From CBDFMG01 sp965221205 [NCBI: bacterium] (GTDB lineage Bacteria; SM23-31), in assembly GCA_965221205.1 (NCBI GenBank), contig OZ244870.1, positions 1,984,001 through 2,048,000 of the forward strand: a DNA stretch of 64,000 nucleotides. Reading direction: 5' to 3'. Both the position numbers and the translations under genes were made by a program. How positions within the stretch are numbered: the stretch's first letter is position 1; every line of letters starts with the position of its first letter. The notes beneath the pieces are model-generated. The model had not been told where the DNA came from. It worked only from the letters and a program-made list of their open reading frames with translations, and did not search any database. Below are positions 38,847-48,207 of this stretch, in pieces.

Positions 38847-39104
38847 TTGTCCGAAAATGAATCATCTATATATAATGCCATTAAAATACCTTCCGTTTTA
38901 TTTTCACTATATTTAGTGGCAATTTCAATACCAGCAATTTTATATAAACAATATTGTATAGGACATCAGCTGAATAAGGTTCATATGAGCACACTACTAT
39001 TTATACACCCATATATTTTTATCGGAATTTATCTATCAATTATTTATGTTTTACAGGAAAAAATGTCCGATTTTAACACGAACTGTATAAAAATGACCAA
39101 GTGA
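38847..39104 (+). CDS. Putative small membrane protein, 85 aa
   Basis: TTG start, no clear ribosome-binding site. The frame encodes two hydrophobic segments (IPSVLFSLYLVAISIPAIL and LLFIHPYIFIGIYLSIIYV). No family is recognised. In DNA this AT-rich a hydrophobic frame can arise by chance, so the call is weak. The 280 bases between it and the HNH gene hold nothing I recognise. Confidence 0.25.
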   Translation: MSENESSIYNAIKIPSVLFSLYLVAISIPAILYKQYCIGHQLNKVHMSTLLFIHPYIFIGIYLSIIYVLQEKMSDFNTNCIKMTK

Positions 39105-39385
39105 AAAATCTGCCAGCGGGTAGGGAGTGAGGTTAGTGACTGTAGAATAAGGTAAATTCCTGTTTAGTATGGTTTTGCTGCTATGAGAGTGCGGGAATAA
39201 TGCTTGACTATTTCTCATAATTATCATAAATTAGACAGTTTTTGTAGTAATTAAATACCGGGTGTGCATTTACTGTAGATGATGATACATAACTGATGTG
39301 AATTCCGACTCCTAACTCCTAATCTGAGAATCAAAATATATTCGGAGAAACCACTGTAATATAAGGTGTTGCCAAGGTATTTCTA

Positions 39386-39892
39386 ATGCTCAACAGGAAA
39401 GTACTGGTTCTCAATCAGAGTTACGAACCACTTTGCGTTTCGAATGTGCGGCGGGCAGTTTTGATGCTGTATCTCGGTAAAGCGGAAGTTATCGAGCCGA
39501 TGGACCATAAGTTTTTGCATTCAATTCATACTAAAATTCAGGTTCCTTCTATTGTCCGTTTGTTGCTATACAAAAAAGTGCCCGGTAAAAAGGTTGTGCT
39601 TTCACGGAAGAATATTTTAATTAGAGACGATTTCCAGTGTCAATACTGCGGAAAGAAAAATGTGGAGTTGACAATCGATCATGTTATGCCGAGAGATCGT
39701 GGCGGTTATATTACATGGGAAAATCTCGTCTGTGCTTGTGTCAAATGTAATAATGATAAAGGTAACAGAACACCAGAAGAGGCAGGATTGTCAATGCTCA
39801 AGATTCCCCGCAAACCAAACCATGTGTCATTCCTCAGATTTTATGTCGATTCACTTCATGATACCTGGAAACCGTACTTGTTTATGAATTGA
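39386..39892 (+). CDS. HNH endonuclease-domain protein
   Basis: A 168-residue protein of the common bacterial HNH family that begins VLVLNQSYEPLCVSNVRRA. The zinc/HNH core is intact: CQYCGKK, then TIDHVMPRDRGG (His-His equivalent) and ENLVCACVKCNNDKGNRTPEEA. Two CxxC pairs bind structural zinc. Family members are chromosomal rather than mobile and their function is not established. It lies 13 bases before trpS, and the same order occurs in related genomes as far as I recall. Confidence 0.85.
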   Translation: MLNRKVLVLNQSYEPLCVSNVRRAVLMLYLGKAEVIEPMDHKFLHSIHTKIQVPSIVRLLLYKKVPGKKVVLSRKNILIRDDFQCQYCGKKNVELTIDHVMPRDRGGYITWENLVCACVKCNNDKGNRTPEEAGLSMLKIPRKPNHVSFLRFYVDSLHDTWKPYLFMN

Positions 39893-39905
39893 GCTGAAAA
39901 ATACT

Positions 39906-40892
39906 GTGGCGAAAAAAGGACGAATTCTCAGTGGCATGCGCCCGACGGGCAGACTCCATCTGGGAAATTATGTTGGGGCTCTGGAAAACTGGGTTAATCT
40001 TCAAGATATCTTTGAGAATTATCACTTGGTAGCAGACTGGCATGTTTTAACAACAAACGCCGCGAATACTGACACTATTTTTCAGGATACAATTGATATG
40101 GTGATTGACTGGATTGGAGCAGGGCTTGACCCTGTAAAAAGTCCTATGTTTATCCAGTCAAAGATTAAAGAACACGCTGAATTGCATCTGCTTTTTTCAA
40201 TGTTGGTTACGCTCAGCAGGCTTGAAAGAAATCCTACGGTAAAAGAGCAGATCAAGGAGTTAAACCTTGAAGAGTCAGTCAGCTATGGACATCTCGGTTA
40301 TCCGGTTTTACAGGCAGCAGATATTCTTATTTACAAAGCCAACCTTGTACCTGTCGGAGAAGATCAGGCTCCGCATGTTGAAATGACACGAGAAATTGCC
40401 CGGCGGTTCAATAAGATGTACAGGAAAGTATTTCCGGTGCCTCAAGTTAAACTAACGAAATTCAGCAGACTGCAGGGTGTGGACGGCTCGAAAATGAGTA
40501 AATCTGCGGGCAATGCACTTTTTTTGACTGATGAGCCTGGCACTGTTACGTCCACATTGCGCAAAGCTGTGACAGATACGAAAAAAATCAGGCGGGGAGA
40601 CCCCGGCAGACCGGAAGTGTGTCTGGTGTATCGGCATCATGAGAAATTTAATGATAGCAAGAAAGATGAAATTGCTGCTGAGTGCCGGTCTGGTGCACTT
40701 GGGTGTGTCGATTGCAAAAATATACTCGCAGATAAGCTCATTGATTTTTTGGAACCGTTCAGAAAGAACAGACAGTATTATGAAAAACGACAGGATGAAA
40801 TTGTCGATGTTCTGAAAGACGGAGAGAAAAAAGCACGGGATATAGCTCAATCTACCATGGCAGATGTGTATAGTGCCATGAAAATCGGATAA
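39906..40892 (+). CDS. trpS: Tryptophan--tRNA ligase
   Basis: A 328-residue class Ic synthetase. The HIGH equivalent is GRLHLGNYVGAL at about residue 15 and KMSKSAGN lies near residue 197. Length matches the bacterial family. It uses a GTG start, 13 bases after the HNH stop. It heads a housekeeping run with scpA 16 bases downstream, so co-transcription is likely. Confidence 0.96.
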   Translation: MAKKGRILSGMRPTGRLHLGNYVGALENWVNLQDIFENYHLVADWHVLTTNAANTDTIFQDTIDMVIDWIGAGLDPVKSPMFIQSKIKEHAELHLLFSMLVTLSRLERNPTVKEQIKELNLEESVSYGHLGYPVLQAADILIYKANLVPVGEDQAPHVEMTREIARRFNKMYRKVFPVPQVKLTKFSRLQGVDGSKMSKSAGNALFLTDEPGTVTSTLRKAVTDTKKIRRGDPGRPEVCLVYRHHEKFNDSKKDEIAAECRSGALGCVDCKNILADKLIDFLEPFRKNRQYYEKRQDEIVDVLKDGEKKARDIAQSTMADVYSAMKIG

Positions 40893-40908
40893 CGTTTCCG
40901 GTCAGGTA

Positions 40909-41634
40909 ATGTCATATCAAATTAAAATAAATGTTTTTGAAGGACCGTATGACCTCCTTTTGTTCTTAATCAAAAAAGGCGAGATCGACGTCTATGACAT
41001 TCCTATTACCAAGATTGTTAAAGAGTATCTTGAATACGTTGATTTGATGCAGATTCTTGATCTCGAAATTGCCGGTGAGTTTATTGTCACGGCGGCGACG
41101 TTGATGAGGATAAAAGCCAAGCTGCTGCTTCCGGTATATGTTGAAGAAGAGGACGAAATCGAAGATCCCCGTACTGAACTTGTCCAAAATCTTTTAGAGT
41201 ACCAGCGTATTAAAAATACAGCTGAAGAGTTGGAAGAATTTGAAGGGAGCAGGATCTGCCATTTTACTCGGGGCAAGATTCAGAGTGATGTATATTGTGA
41301 AGAGGATGATGAGATTTATGAGATGCAGATGTCAATATATGAGTTAATGCTCGCATTTGACAGGATTCTGAATGAGACAAAAGAAGAAAAATATCATATT
41401 GTTGAGCCGGAATCTATTACCGTTGAAGAACGAATGGATGGTATTCTTAAATTACTTGATGAGCAAAAGAAAATCTCTTTCCAAAGTATAATGATGGAAT
41501 ACCGTGATAAGATTATCATCGTTATAAATTTTCTGGCTATTCTCGAGCTGGCGAAAATGCGTGTTATACGCATTGCCCAGTCTCAACCTTTTCAGGATAT
41601 ATGGATTTATAAACAAACTCAAAATACGGGATAA
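40909..41634 (+). CDS. scpA: Segregation and condensation protein A
   Basis: A 241-residue kleisin. The N-terminus FEGPYDLLLFLIKKGEIDVY and the C-terminal winged helix (ISFQSIMMEYRDKIIIVINF, LAILELAKMRVI) are canonical. It bridges the heads of the SMC dimer with ScpB to organise the chromosome. CAGGTA precedes the ATG. scpB starts 15 bases after the stop. Confidence 0.95.
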   Translation: MSYQIKINVFEGPYDLLLFLIKKGEIDVYDIPITKIVKEYLEYVDLMQILDLEIAGEFIVTAATLMRIKAKLLLPVYVEEEDEIEDPRTELVQNLLEYQRIKNTAEELEEFEGSRICHFTRGKIQSDVYCEEDDEIYEMQMSIYELMLAFDRILNETKEEKYHIVEPESITVEERMDGILKLLDEQKKISFQSIMMEYRDKIIIVINFLAILELAKMRVIRIAQSQPFQDIWIYKQTQNTG

Positions 41635-41649
41635 ACAGATCGTCAATAT

Positions 41650-42267
41650 ATGACTGGTAACGGAACGAAACAAATAGTTGAAGCTTTAATTTTTGCATCC
41701 GATAAACCGATAAGTGTAAAAACGATTTGTCAGATTGTTGACGACCTTACTGAGCAAGAGGTGCAGGAGATTATCAGCGACCTCGAAAAGGGAATTGAGG
41801 ATAGTGATAGGGGAATAATTTTAAAGAATGTAGCGGGGGGCTATGAATTTGTAACCGCTCCTCAATATGCAGTATGGGTGCAAAAACTGATGTCGGATAA
41901 AAAACGCTCCAGACTATCCCGTGCCGGATTGGAATTAGCAGCAATAGTAGCATATCGTCAGCCGATCATTCGGGCTGAGATTGAAAAAATACGAGGTGTC
42001 GATTGCGGCGCACCACTCAGGACGTTACTTGAACGAAACCTAATTAAAATTGCAGGACGCGAAAAAGCACAGGGACGTCCGTTGATTTATGCAACTACGG
42101 ATGAGTTTTTACATTATTTTGGAATTAATTCGCTGGTAGATCTTCCGAAGCTGGAAGAAATAGAGGAAATAATGTATCATGATGCCGAAAAGGCAGGACT
42201 GTCGATTGAACAGCTATCTTTCTCAAGCAGGAATAGCAGCCCGGAGGAAGAGCGACAAGCTGATTAA
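41650..42267 (+). CDS. scpB: Segregation and condensation protein B
   Basis: A 205-residue protein with two winged-helix domains. Diagnostic segments are QIVEALIFASDKPIS, LELAAIVAYRQPIIRAEI and the RGVDCGAPLRTLLERNLI box. It dimerises on ScpA in the SMC complex. The C-terminal 29 codons overlap the beginning of rluB in another frame, an unusually long overlap. Confidence 0.95.
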   Translation: MTGNGTKQIVEALIFASDKPISVKTICQIVDDLTEQEVQEIISDLEKGIEDSDRGIILKNVAGGYEFVTAPQYAVWVQKLMSDKKRSRLSRAGLELAAIVAYRQPIIRAEIEKIRGVDCGAPLRTLLERNLIKIAGREKAQGRPLIYATTDEFLHYFGINSLVDLPKLEEIEEIMYHDAEKAGLSIEQLSFSSRNSSPEEERQAD

Positions 42268-42922
42268 GGATGGCAGTGTTACGGTTAATGGCCGGGTAGT
42301 CCTTGAACCCGGTTTGCGGATTGTGCCCTGCGAAGATGAAGTCAAATTCAATAATGTCGCTGTTCATTTAAAAAAGAAGAATTCCTATATACTGCTCAAT
42401 AAACCAAAAGGTGTTGTCTGCACCGTTAATGATGATAAAAATAGGGAAACTATTTTTGACCTTGTCAAATCAGACAGCAGATTATTTTCGGTAGGCAGAT
42501 TAGATCTCACAACGACTGGACTTTTACTTTTGACTGATGACGGCACGTTAAGTTTTAGGCTGACCCATCCAAAATATGAAATTGATAAAGTGTACCGTGT
42601 AGCATTACATAAATCATTAACACAGAGCGACAACGACCGGTTAGAGACAGGTATTGAGATCAGTAGAAAAGAAAAAGTGTCCGCCCGTGTAGATTCGGTA
42701 TCATCTAATGGAATGCATGTTACCATGGTCGTCCATGAAGGACGAAAAAATATGATAAGACGAATGTTTGACCAGCTTGGCTATAAGGTTGAATCACTTG
42801 ACCGAATCGAATTTGCGGGACTCACTAAATATAAGCTGCCTAAAGGCGGATGGCGCTATTTAAGTCAAAAAGAGATTACAAAATTGCATCGGAGTGTCGG
42901 ATTGCCATTTCAATCCAATTAG
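42179..42922 (+). CDS. rluB: Pseudouridine synthase of the RluB/RsuA family
   Basis: A 247-residue rRNA pseudouridine synthase. An S4 RNA-binding domain occupies residues 5-60 (RLNSYLSQAGIAARRKSDKL) and the catalytic domain follows, with the essential Asp in GRLDLTTTGLLLLT. The substrate is probably a 23S rRNA uridine by analogy with RluB. The S4 domain needs the start near 42179, so the 89-base overlap with scpB is real. Confidence 0.92.
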   Translation: MMPKRQDCRLNSYLSQAGIAARRKSDKLIKDGSVTVNGRVVLEPGLRIVPCEDEVKFNNVAVHLKKKNSYILLNKPKGVVCTVNDDKNRETIFDLVKSDSRLFSVGRLDLTTTGLLLLTDDGTLSFRLTHPKYEIDKVYRVALHKSLTQSDNDRLETGIEISRKEKVSARVDSVSSNGMHVTMVVHEGRKNMIRRMFDQLGYKVESLDRIEFAGLTKYKLPKGGWRYLSQKEITKLHRSVGLPFQSN

Positions 42923-43049
42923 ATAATTTGGGCAGTTAATATTACATATTAATTTTATCGATGAAAAAATAACATGAATAATGTAATTAACCCCTGTATG
43001 TTTAACTTTTAACCCAAAATCATTTTTTTGGTTTTTGGAGGTATTTTTA

Positions 43050-45128
43050 ATGAGTGAAAGTGAAACTAACCTGGATCGGAAAACCGAAGATAAAGACTCG
43101 GCTGAAACTGATGAAACCACTGAAACTGTGGTTGTAGAGAGTCCGGAACAAAACGAGTCAGAAGATAAAGTGGAACTTCTGTCCGGAAAAGTGATTAAGC
43201 TTGAGGACTTACAAGAAGAATCTGAATATGATCAAAAAGAACTCGATGTTTTAACAAATCTTTATGATAAGACGATACTCGATTTTTCCGAAGGTGAAAT
43301 TGTAAAGGGAAAAGTTCTTTCAATCAATGATAAGGAAGTCGCAGTAGATATTGGATTTAAATCAGAAGGTGTTATTCCGATTAACGAATTTAAATCTGTT
43401 GAAGATTTATCTGTTGGTGACGAGATTGATATTCTCCTCGATAAAATGGAAGACAATGACGGCCAACTCCGTTTGTCGAAGGAGAAAGCCGATTTTGCCC
43501 GCATTTGGGATGTTGTTGTACAAAAACACGAAGACAATGAACTGGTAGAAGGAAAATGTGTCCGCCGTATCAAAGGTGGCATGGTTGTTGATCTTCAGGG
43601 ACTCGATGCATTTCTACCCGGTTCTCAAATTGATGTCAAGCCGGTGCGTGATTTTGATTCTCTTCTCGGTAGCACAATGGAATTCAAGATTGTTAAAGTC
43701 AACCACCTCCGGAAAAACATAGTCATTTCACGCCGTGTAATTATTGAAGAAGGTCTCTCCGAACAACGTGAGAAAATGCTCGAAGAACTTGAAAAGGGTC
43801 AAGTGCGCTGGGGTGTTGTCAAGAATATCACTGATTTCGGTGTCTTTATCGATCTTGGCGGTGTTGACGGACTGCTTCATATTACCGATCTATCATGGGG
43901 TCGCGTAGCTCATCCGTCTGAGGTTGTCAACCTTGACGAACAGTTGAGAGTTGTCATTCTTAATTTTGATTCTGAGAAGAAACGCGTATCCCTTGGTCTT
44001 AAACAGCTTCTACCGCATCCATGGGAAAATGTCGCAGAGAAATATCCTGTTGGTGCGAAAATAAAAGGTAAAGTTGTTTCAATTACCGATTACGGCGCAT
44101 TTGTAGAACTTGAAAAAGGAATCGAAGGACTTATCCATATTTCAGAGATGTCATGGACACAGCATATCAAGCATCCGTCAAAAATTCTCTCCATTGGTCA
44201 AGATGCTGAAACAGTCGTCTTGAATTTCGATAAGGATGACAAGAAGATATCACTCGGATTGAAACAAATCGATCCTGACCCTTGGACTTCAGTTGTTGAA
44301 AAATATCCAGTCGGCACGAAACATGGTGGTAATGTCCGAAACGTTACGAACTTCGGTGTATTTGTTGAGCTTGAAGAAGGTATTGACGGGCTTGTTCATA
44401 TCTCCGATCTCTCATGGACGAAGAAGGTGCGCCATCCCAGTGAAATTGTGAAGAAGGGTGATGCCATAGAGGTTGTTATCTTGAACGTGTCTATTCAAGA
44501 CAGAAGAATTTCACTTGGACATAAACAAATCGAAGATAATCCTTGGGAATCCTTCGAAGTTGAACTGCAAAAAGGTGTAGTCACCAATGGAAAAGTTGTG
44601 CGTCATGTGGAGAAAGGTACAATTGTTGAGTTGGTTGGCGGTTTTGAAGGTTTTGTTCCTTTCTCCCATGTGCAGTCGGAAGAAGATGGTACGAAGAAGG
44701 CTAAAAAACAGCTGAATGTAGGCGATGAAGTTGCGCTGAAGATAATAGAGTTTGATAAAGAAAACAAAAAAATCGTTCTGTCGCATTCGGAGTATATGAA
44801 AGATATAGAAGAGAAGGATGCGCAGGATTACCTCGATAAACAGAACGATTCTGGTAAAGAGACCCCAACAGAAGTAGAAAAGGAAGTGAGTTCAGAAGAA
44901 AAAACTCAAGCAGAAGATACAGCGTCTGCAGAATCGAATGATGCTGTTGAAACCGAATCAGAACCTGTGGTTAAGGAAGCTGTAGTAGAAGTATCCAAAA
45001 AAGAAGATTCAAAAAAAAAGAAAGAAGAAGAAACAGTAGCAGAAGCAACCGGAGAGTCGGAAGAAAAAGCAGATACTGAAGAAGAAGCTGCATCTTCCGA
45101 AAAAACCTCTGAAACAGAAGAAAAATAG
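43050..45128 (+). CDS. rpsA: Ribosomal protein S1, six S1 domains and a long charged tail
   Basis: A 692-residue protein. Six S1 repeats are seen, with cores such as VAVDIGFKSEGVIPINEF, GVFIDLGGVDGLLHITDLSW, GAFVELEKGIEGLIHISEMSW split after position 20, and GFEGFVPFSHV. The last 105 residues are a Glu/Lys-rich low-complexity tail not found in the E. coli protein. ATG at 43050 follows GGAGG at ideal spacing; an in-frame TTG at 43035 lies at the ribosome-binding site itself and is unlikely. It melts and delivers mRNA to the 30S subunit. It is separated from rluB by 127 bases, probably with its own promoter. Confidence 0.95.
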   Translation: MSESETNLDRKTEDKDSAETDETTETVVVESPEQNESEDKVELLSGKVIKLEDLQEESEYDQKELDVLTNLYDKTILDFSEGEIVKGKVLSINDKEVAVDIGFKSEGVIPINEFKSVEDLSVGDEIDILLDKMEDNDGQLRLSKEKADFARIWDVVVQKHEDNELVEGKCVRRIKGGMVVDLQGLDAFLPGSQIDVKPVRDFDSLLGSTMEFKIVKVNHLRKNIVISRRVIIEEGLSEQREKMLEELEKGQVRWGVVKNITDFGVFIDLGGVDGLLHITDLSWGRVAHPSEVVNLDEQLRVVILNFDSEKKRVSLGLKQLLPHPWENVAEKYPVGAKIKGKVVSITDYGAFVELEKGIEGLIHISEMSWTQHIKHPSKILSIGQDAETVVLNFDKDDKKISLGLKQIDPDPWTSVVEKYPVGTKHGGNVRNVTNFGVFVELEEGIDGLVHISDLSWTKKVRHPSEIVKKGDAIEVVILNVSIQDRRISLGHKQIEDNPWESFEVELQKGVVTNGKVVRHVEKGTIVELVGGFEGFVPFSHVQSEEDGTKKAKKQLNVGDEVALKIIEFDKENKKIVLSHSEYMKDIEEKDAQDYLDKQNDSGKETPTEVEKEVSSEEKTQAEDTASAESNDAVETESEPVVKEAVVEVSKKEDSKKKKEEETVAEATGESEEKADTEEEAASSEKTSETEEK

Positions 45129-45143
45129 CTCGCTTAATGAATT

Positions 45144-46475
45144 ATGGCAAATAAAGTTGCTTTTTATACGCTCGGCTGTAAAGTCAATTCGGCTGAGTCG
45201 GATGTGTTAGCAGCAACGTTTCAAAAGCGAGGATTTGCTGTTGTCGATTTTCTGGAACCGAGTGATATATATGTGATCAACACCTGTACTGTTACGCATC
45301 AAGCTGATGCGCGATGCAGACAGGTGATCCGGCAGGCAAAAAACCGATCCCCTGAAGCGCTCATCGCAGTAATAGGGTGCTATGCCCAGGCGGACTCACA
45401 CACAATTGCTGCAATTCCCGGTGTCGATCTTATTCTCGGAAACAGTGAGAAGATGTCCATTTTTGATCATCTCAATAACAATTCTTGTGCATCCGAACCG
45501 ATCATCCGCACAGATTTTTCTACCAACCCATTCGAGTCCGAAAAAGACATGGCATATGGCACGAAGCGAACCCGTGCATTTTTGAAGGTGCAAGACGGTT
45601 GTTCGTATACGTGCACGTACTGCATAATACCCCAGGTCCGCGGCCCCAGTATCAGCAGACCAATTAACGATGTCCTGCACAGGATACGGGAAATACGGGA
45701 TGCTGGTTATCTTGAAATTGTGCTTACAGCGGTTAACCTGGGTGAGTATAAGGATGAGGACGGGAAAACTCTCCTTAATCTGCTGGATAGTATTGTAACA
45801 ATAGATGATGTTCCGCGGATTCGTTTAACGTCCATAGAACCGAATTGTTTCTCGGAAGATCTTGTCAAATTTGTTGCCGATTCAGATGTCATGTGCCGGC
45901 ACTTTCATGTGCCGTTGCAAAGTGGTTCAAACGATGTTTTGAACATGATGAAACGAAGATATCTGAAAAAGCAATATGGGAGAGTTTTAGATTGGGTTGG
46001 CAAATATTGTCCCGATGCTGCGGTAGGAACTGATGTAATGGTTGGTTTTCCCGAAGAATCGGAGCAACACTTCGAAGAATCATTGTCGTTTATCGAATCA
46101 TTACCAATCACCTATCTTCATGTATTCCGTTATTCGCCAAGATCCGGCACAAAAGCTCCGGAAATTGGGCCTGCAATACATCCGGAAATTACTCGTAACC
46201 GAAGCAGAGAGCTTCAACGAGTAGGTCTGAACAAGAAAGATCAATTCCTATACAGACAAATCGGAACGTGTGCAGAAGTGTTGTTTGAAACAAAGCAAGA
46301 AAATGGCACGTTTGAAGGATTTACAAGGAATTATGCCAGAGTCCAGAGTAGCACTGTCAAAAAGGGCAACGCTCTTGAGCATGTTTTGCTCACAGAGAAA
46401 AAAGGTATGGTCCTTTCCGGCTATCAGGTTCCGAATAAAGATACTATTAAACCTAAATTACAGGAATATATATAA
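45144..46475 (+). CDS. mtaB: tRNA t6A37 methylthiotransferase MtaB
   Basis: A 443-residue radical-SAM methylthiotransferase. The N-terminal cluster ligands lie in YTLGCKVNSAESD, NTCTVTHQAD and IGCYAQ, the radical SAM motif is GCSYTCTYCIIPQVRG, and a C-terminal TRAM domain is present. The N-terminus (LGCKVN) separates MtaB from MiaB and RimO. It converts t6A37 to ms2t6A37 in tRNA reading ANN codons. miaB starts on the base after its stop codon. Confidence 0.95.
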   Translation: MANKVAFYTLGCKVNSAESDVLAATFQKRGFAVVDFLEPSDIYVINTCTVTHQADARCRQVIRQAKNRSPEALIAVIGCYAQADSHTIAAIPGVDLILGNSEKMSIFDHLNNNSCASEPIIRTDFSTNPFESEKDMAYGTKRTRAFLKVQDGCSYTCTYCIIPQVRGPSISRPINDVLHRIREIRDAGYLEIVLTAVNLGEYKDEDGKTLLNLLDSIVTIDDVPRIRLTSIEPNCFSEDLVKFVADSDVMCRHFHVPLQSGSNDVLNMMKRRYLKKQYGRVLDWVGKYCPDAAVGTDVMVGFPEESEQHFEESLSFIESLPITYLHVFRYSPRSGTKAPEIGPAIHPEITRNRSRELQRVGLNKKDQFLYRQIGTCAEVLFETKQENGTFEGFTRNYARVQSSTVKKGNALEHVLLTEKKGMVLSGYQVPNKDTIKPKLQEYI

Positions 46476-47798
46476 ATGGGTTCAGTTTTTATAAGAACAT
46501 ACGGCTGTCAGATGAATGTGTATGATTCGGAGCTTGCTTCGGGCATACTAACGAGTAATGGTTATACCATAGCTCAGAATGAGGAAAGCGCAGATGTTAT
46601 TCTGGTAACGGGGTGTACGATACGTGAGCATGCTGACCAGCGTGCACTTTGCTATCTTCAACAAGTCTTAGCACGTAAAAGAAAAAGAAAAGACTTGATT
46701 GTTGGTCTTATGGGTTGCCTCGGTCAAAGAGTCGGTTTCGAATTACAAGATTCTCTTCCAGCACTTGACCTGATTCTGGGACCTGATGCATACAGAAATT
46801 TGCCAAAATTGCTGCAAAATCTTCCAAACAGGTCATTTGTGGAATCGGAAAATCTTCTTGAAAATTATGATGATATACCGCCTCTCAGAAAAGAAGGTGC
46901 CTCAGCATTTTTGGCTATATCACGGGGATGCGATCATGATTGCACCTATTGTATAGTACCCTTTACACGGGGCAGGGAACGGTCACGGAGTGCTGACAGT
47001 ATCGTTAAGGAAGTTGAAGGGCTTGTCGCAGAAGGATTCAAGGAAGTTACGTTGTTAGGTCAAAATGTGAACTCCTATAAGAGTGAGGATATTGATTTTC
47101 CAGAACTTCTTACAATGGTCAGTGACGTTCCGGGAATCATGAGGGTAAGGTTTACAACATCGCACCCAAAAAATCTCTCTGAAAGACTTGTCCACATTAT
47201 AGCAAAGAAGCACAATGTGTGCTCACATGTGCACTTGCCAGTTCAGTCGGGTTCCGATAGAATACTTGAAATTATGGGACGCGAATATACTGCACAACAT
47301 TATCTTAATATTATTGATCTTATGAAACGCGAAATCCCCGATATAAGTATAACAACGGATATTATATCGGGATATCCCGGCGAAACAAAAGATGATCATC
47401 AAAGAACACTTGAATTAATGCAACATGTAGTATTCGATGGAGCGTACACATTTAAATTTTCTGCGCGGGACGGGACTCCTGCATATTTATTGGAAGATAC
47501 GGTTGATGAAAAGGTGAAAAAGCGCCGTTTGAACGAATTATGTGCGCTCCAGCGGGATATTACCGCCAGAAAAAATCAAAATTATATCGGCAATGAAGTC
47601 ACGGTGATGGTTGAAACAACAAGCAAACGGTCTCCGAAAGATGTACTCGGTAAAACTGACGGTAATAAAAATGTCATAATACCCGACACCGATCTACCGT
47701 TCGGTACATTTTGTGTTGCGAAAATAAATGCAGCTTCAAGTCAGACATTATTGGGTTCATTTGTACGGGTGCTCAATGATAACGAAATGAATTCTTGA
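46476..47798 (+). CDS. miaB: tRNA i6A37 methylthiotransferase MiaB
   Basis: A 440-residue radical-SAM methylthiotransferase. Diagnostic pieces are RTYGCQMNVYDSE, TGCTIREHADQRA, MGCLGQR, the SAM motif SRGCDHDCTYCIVPFTRGRE and a C-terminal TRAM domain. It makes ms2i6A37 in tRNAs reading UNN codons. It directly abuts mtaB without a spacer, an arrangement that places both 2-methylthio modifications under one transcript. Confidence 0.96.
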   Translation: MGSVFIRTYGCQMNVYDSELASGILTSNGYTIAQNEESADVILVTGCTIREHADQRALCYLQQVLARKRKRKDLIVGLMGCLGQRVGFELQDSLPALDLILGPDAYRNLPKLLQNLPNRSFVESENLLENYDDIPPLRKEGASAFLAISRGCDHDCTYCIVPFTRGRERSRSADSIVKEVEGLVAEGFKEVTLLGQNVNSYKSEDIDFPELLTMVSDVPGIMRVRFTTSHPKNLSERLVHIIAKKHNVCSHVHLPVQSGSDRILEIMGREYTAQHYLNIIDLMKREIPDISITTDIISGYPGETKDDHQRTLELMQHVVFDGAYTFKFSARDGTPAYLLEDTVDEKVKKRRLNELCALQRDITARKNQNYIGNEVTVMVETTSKRSPKDVLGKTDGNKNVIIPDTDLPFGTFCVAKINAASSQTLLGSFVRVLNDNEMNS

Positions 47799-47883
47799 TT
47801 TCTGTTGCATTTCAATACAATAAAACCGTACTTACTACTTACGAAAATTATTCCAAAAGAATAACAAAACCTCTGGAGTGTAT

Positions 47884-48207
47884 ATGTGGGTATTTCGATG
47901 GATTTTGGCACTTTTGTTCATTATTTTTGCACTTATCATCGGTTGGCAAAACGTTGATCAAATGATCACTATGGTAACATTCACTTTTGGGAATTACCAG
48001 ACTGAAACGAGTCTTTTTATGGCCTTGTTTGTGGCTTTAATTCTTGGCGCACTCGCTTGGTTTCCTGTTGCGATTGCACAATTTATCCGCAACAAAAAAG
48101 AAATCAGACAGCTTAAGAGAGATAACAGCAAGTTTCAGAAAGAACTCAGTGATTTAAGAAATATTTCGATAGATGAAGATGAGAATCGTGATAAGGAAGA
48201 CGAATAA
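47884..48207 (+). CDS. lapA: LapA-like membrane protein (DUF1049)
   Basis: A 107-residue protein with two membrane segments, at about 4-22 (FRWILALLFIIFALIIG) and 42-63 (FMALFVALILGALAWFPV), followed by a cytoplasmic coiled coil (FIRNKKEIRQLKRDN). This is the LapA fold linked to control of lipopolysaccharide synthesis. ATG at 47884 has GGAG at good spacing; GTG at 47878 is less likely. Its last base overlaps the first base of the lapB start (TAATG arrangement), indicating coupled translation. Confidence 0.82.
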   Translation: MWVFRWILALLFIIFALIIGWQNVDQMITMVTFTFGNYQTETSLFMALFVALILGALAWFPVAIAQFIRNKKEIRQLKRDNSKFQKELSDLRNISIDEDENRDKEDE

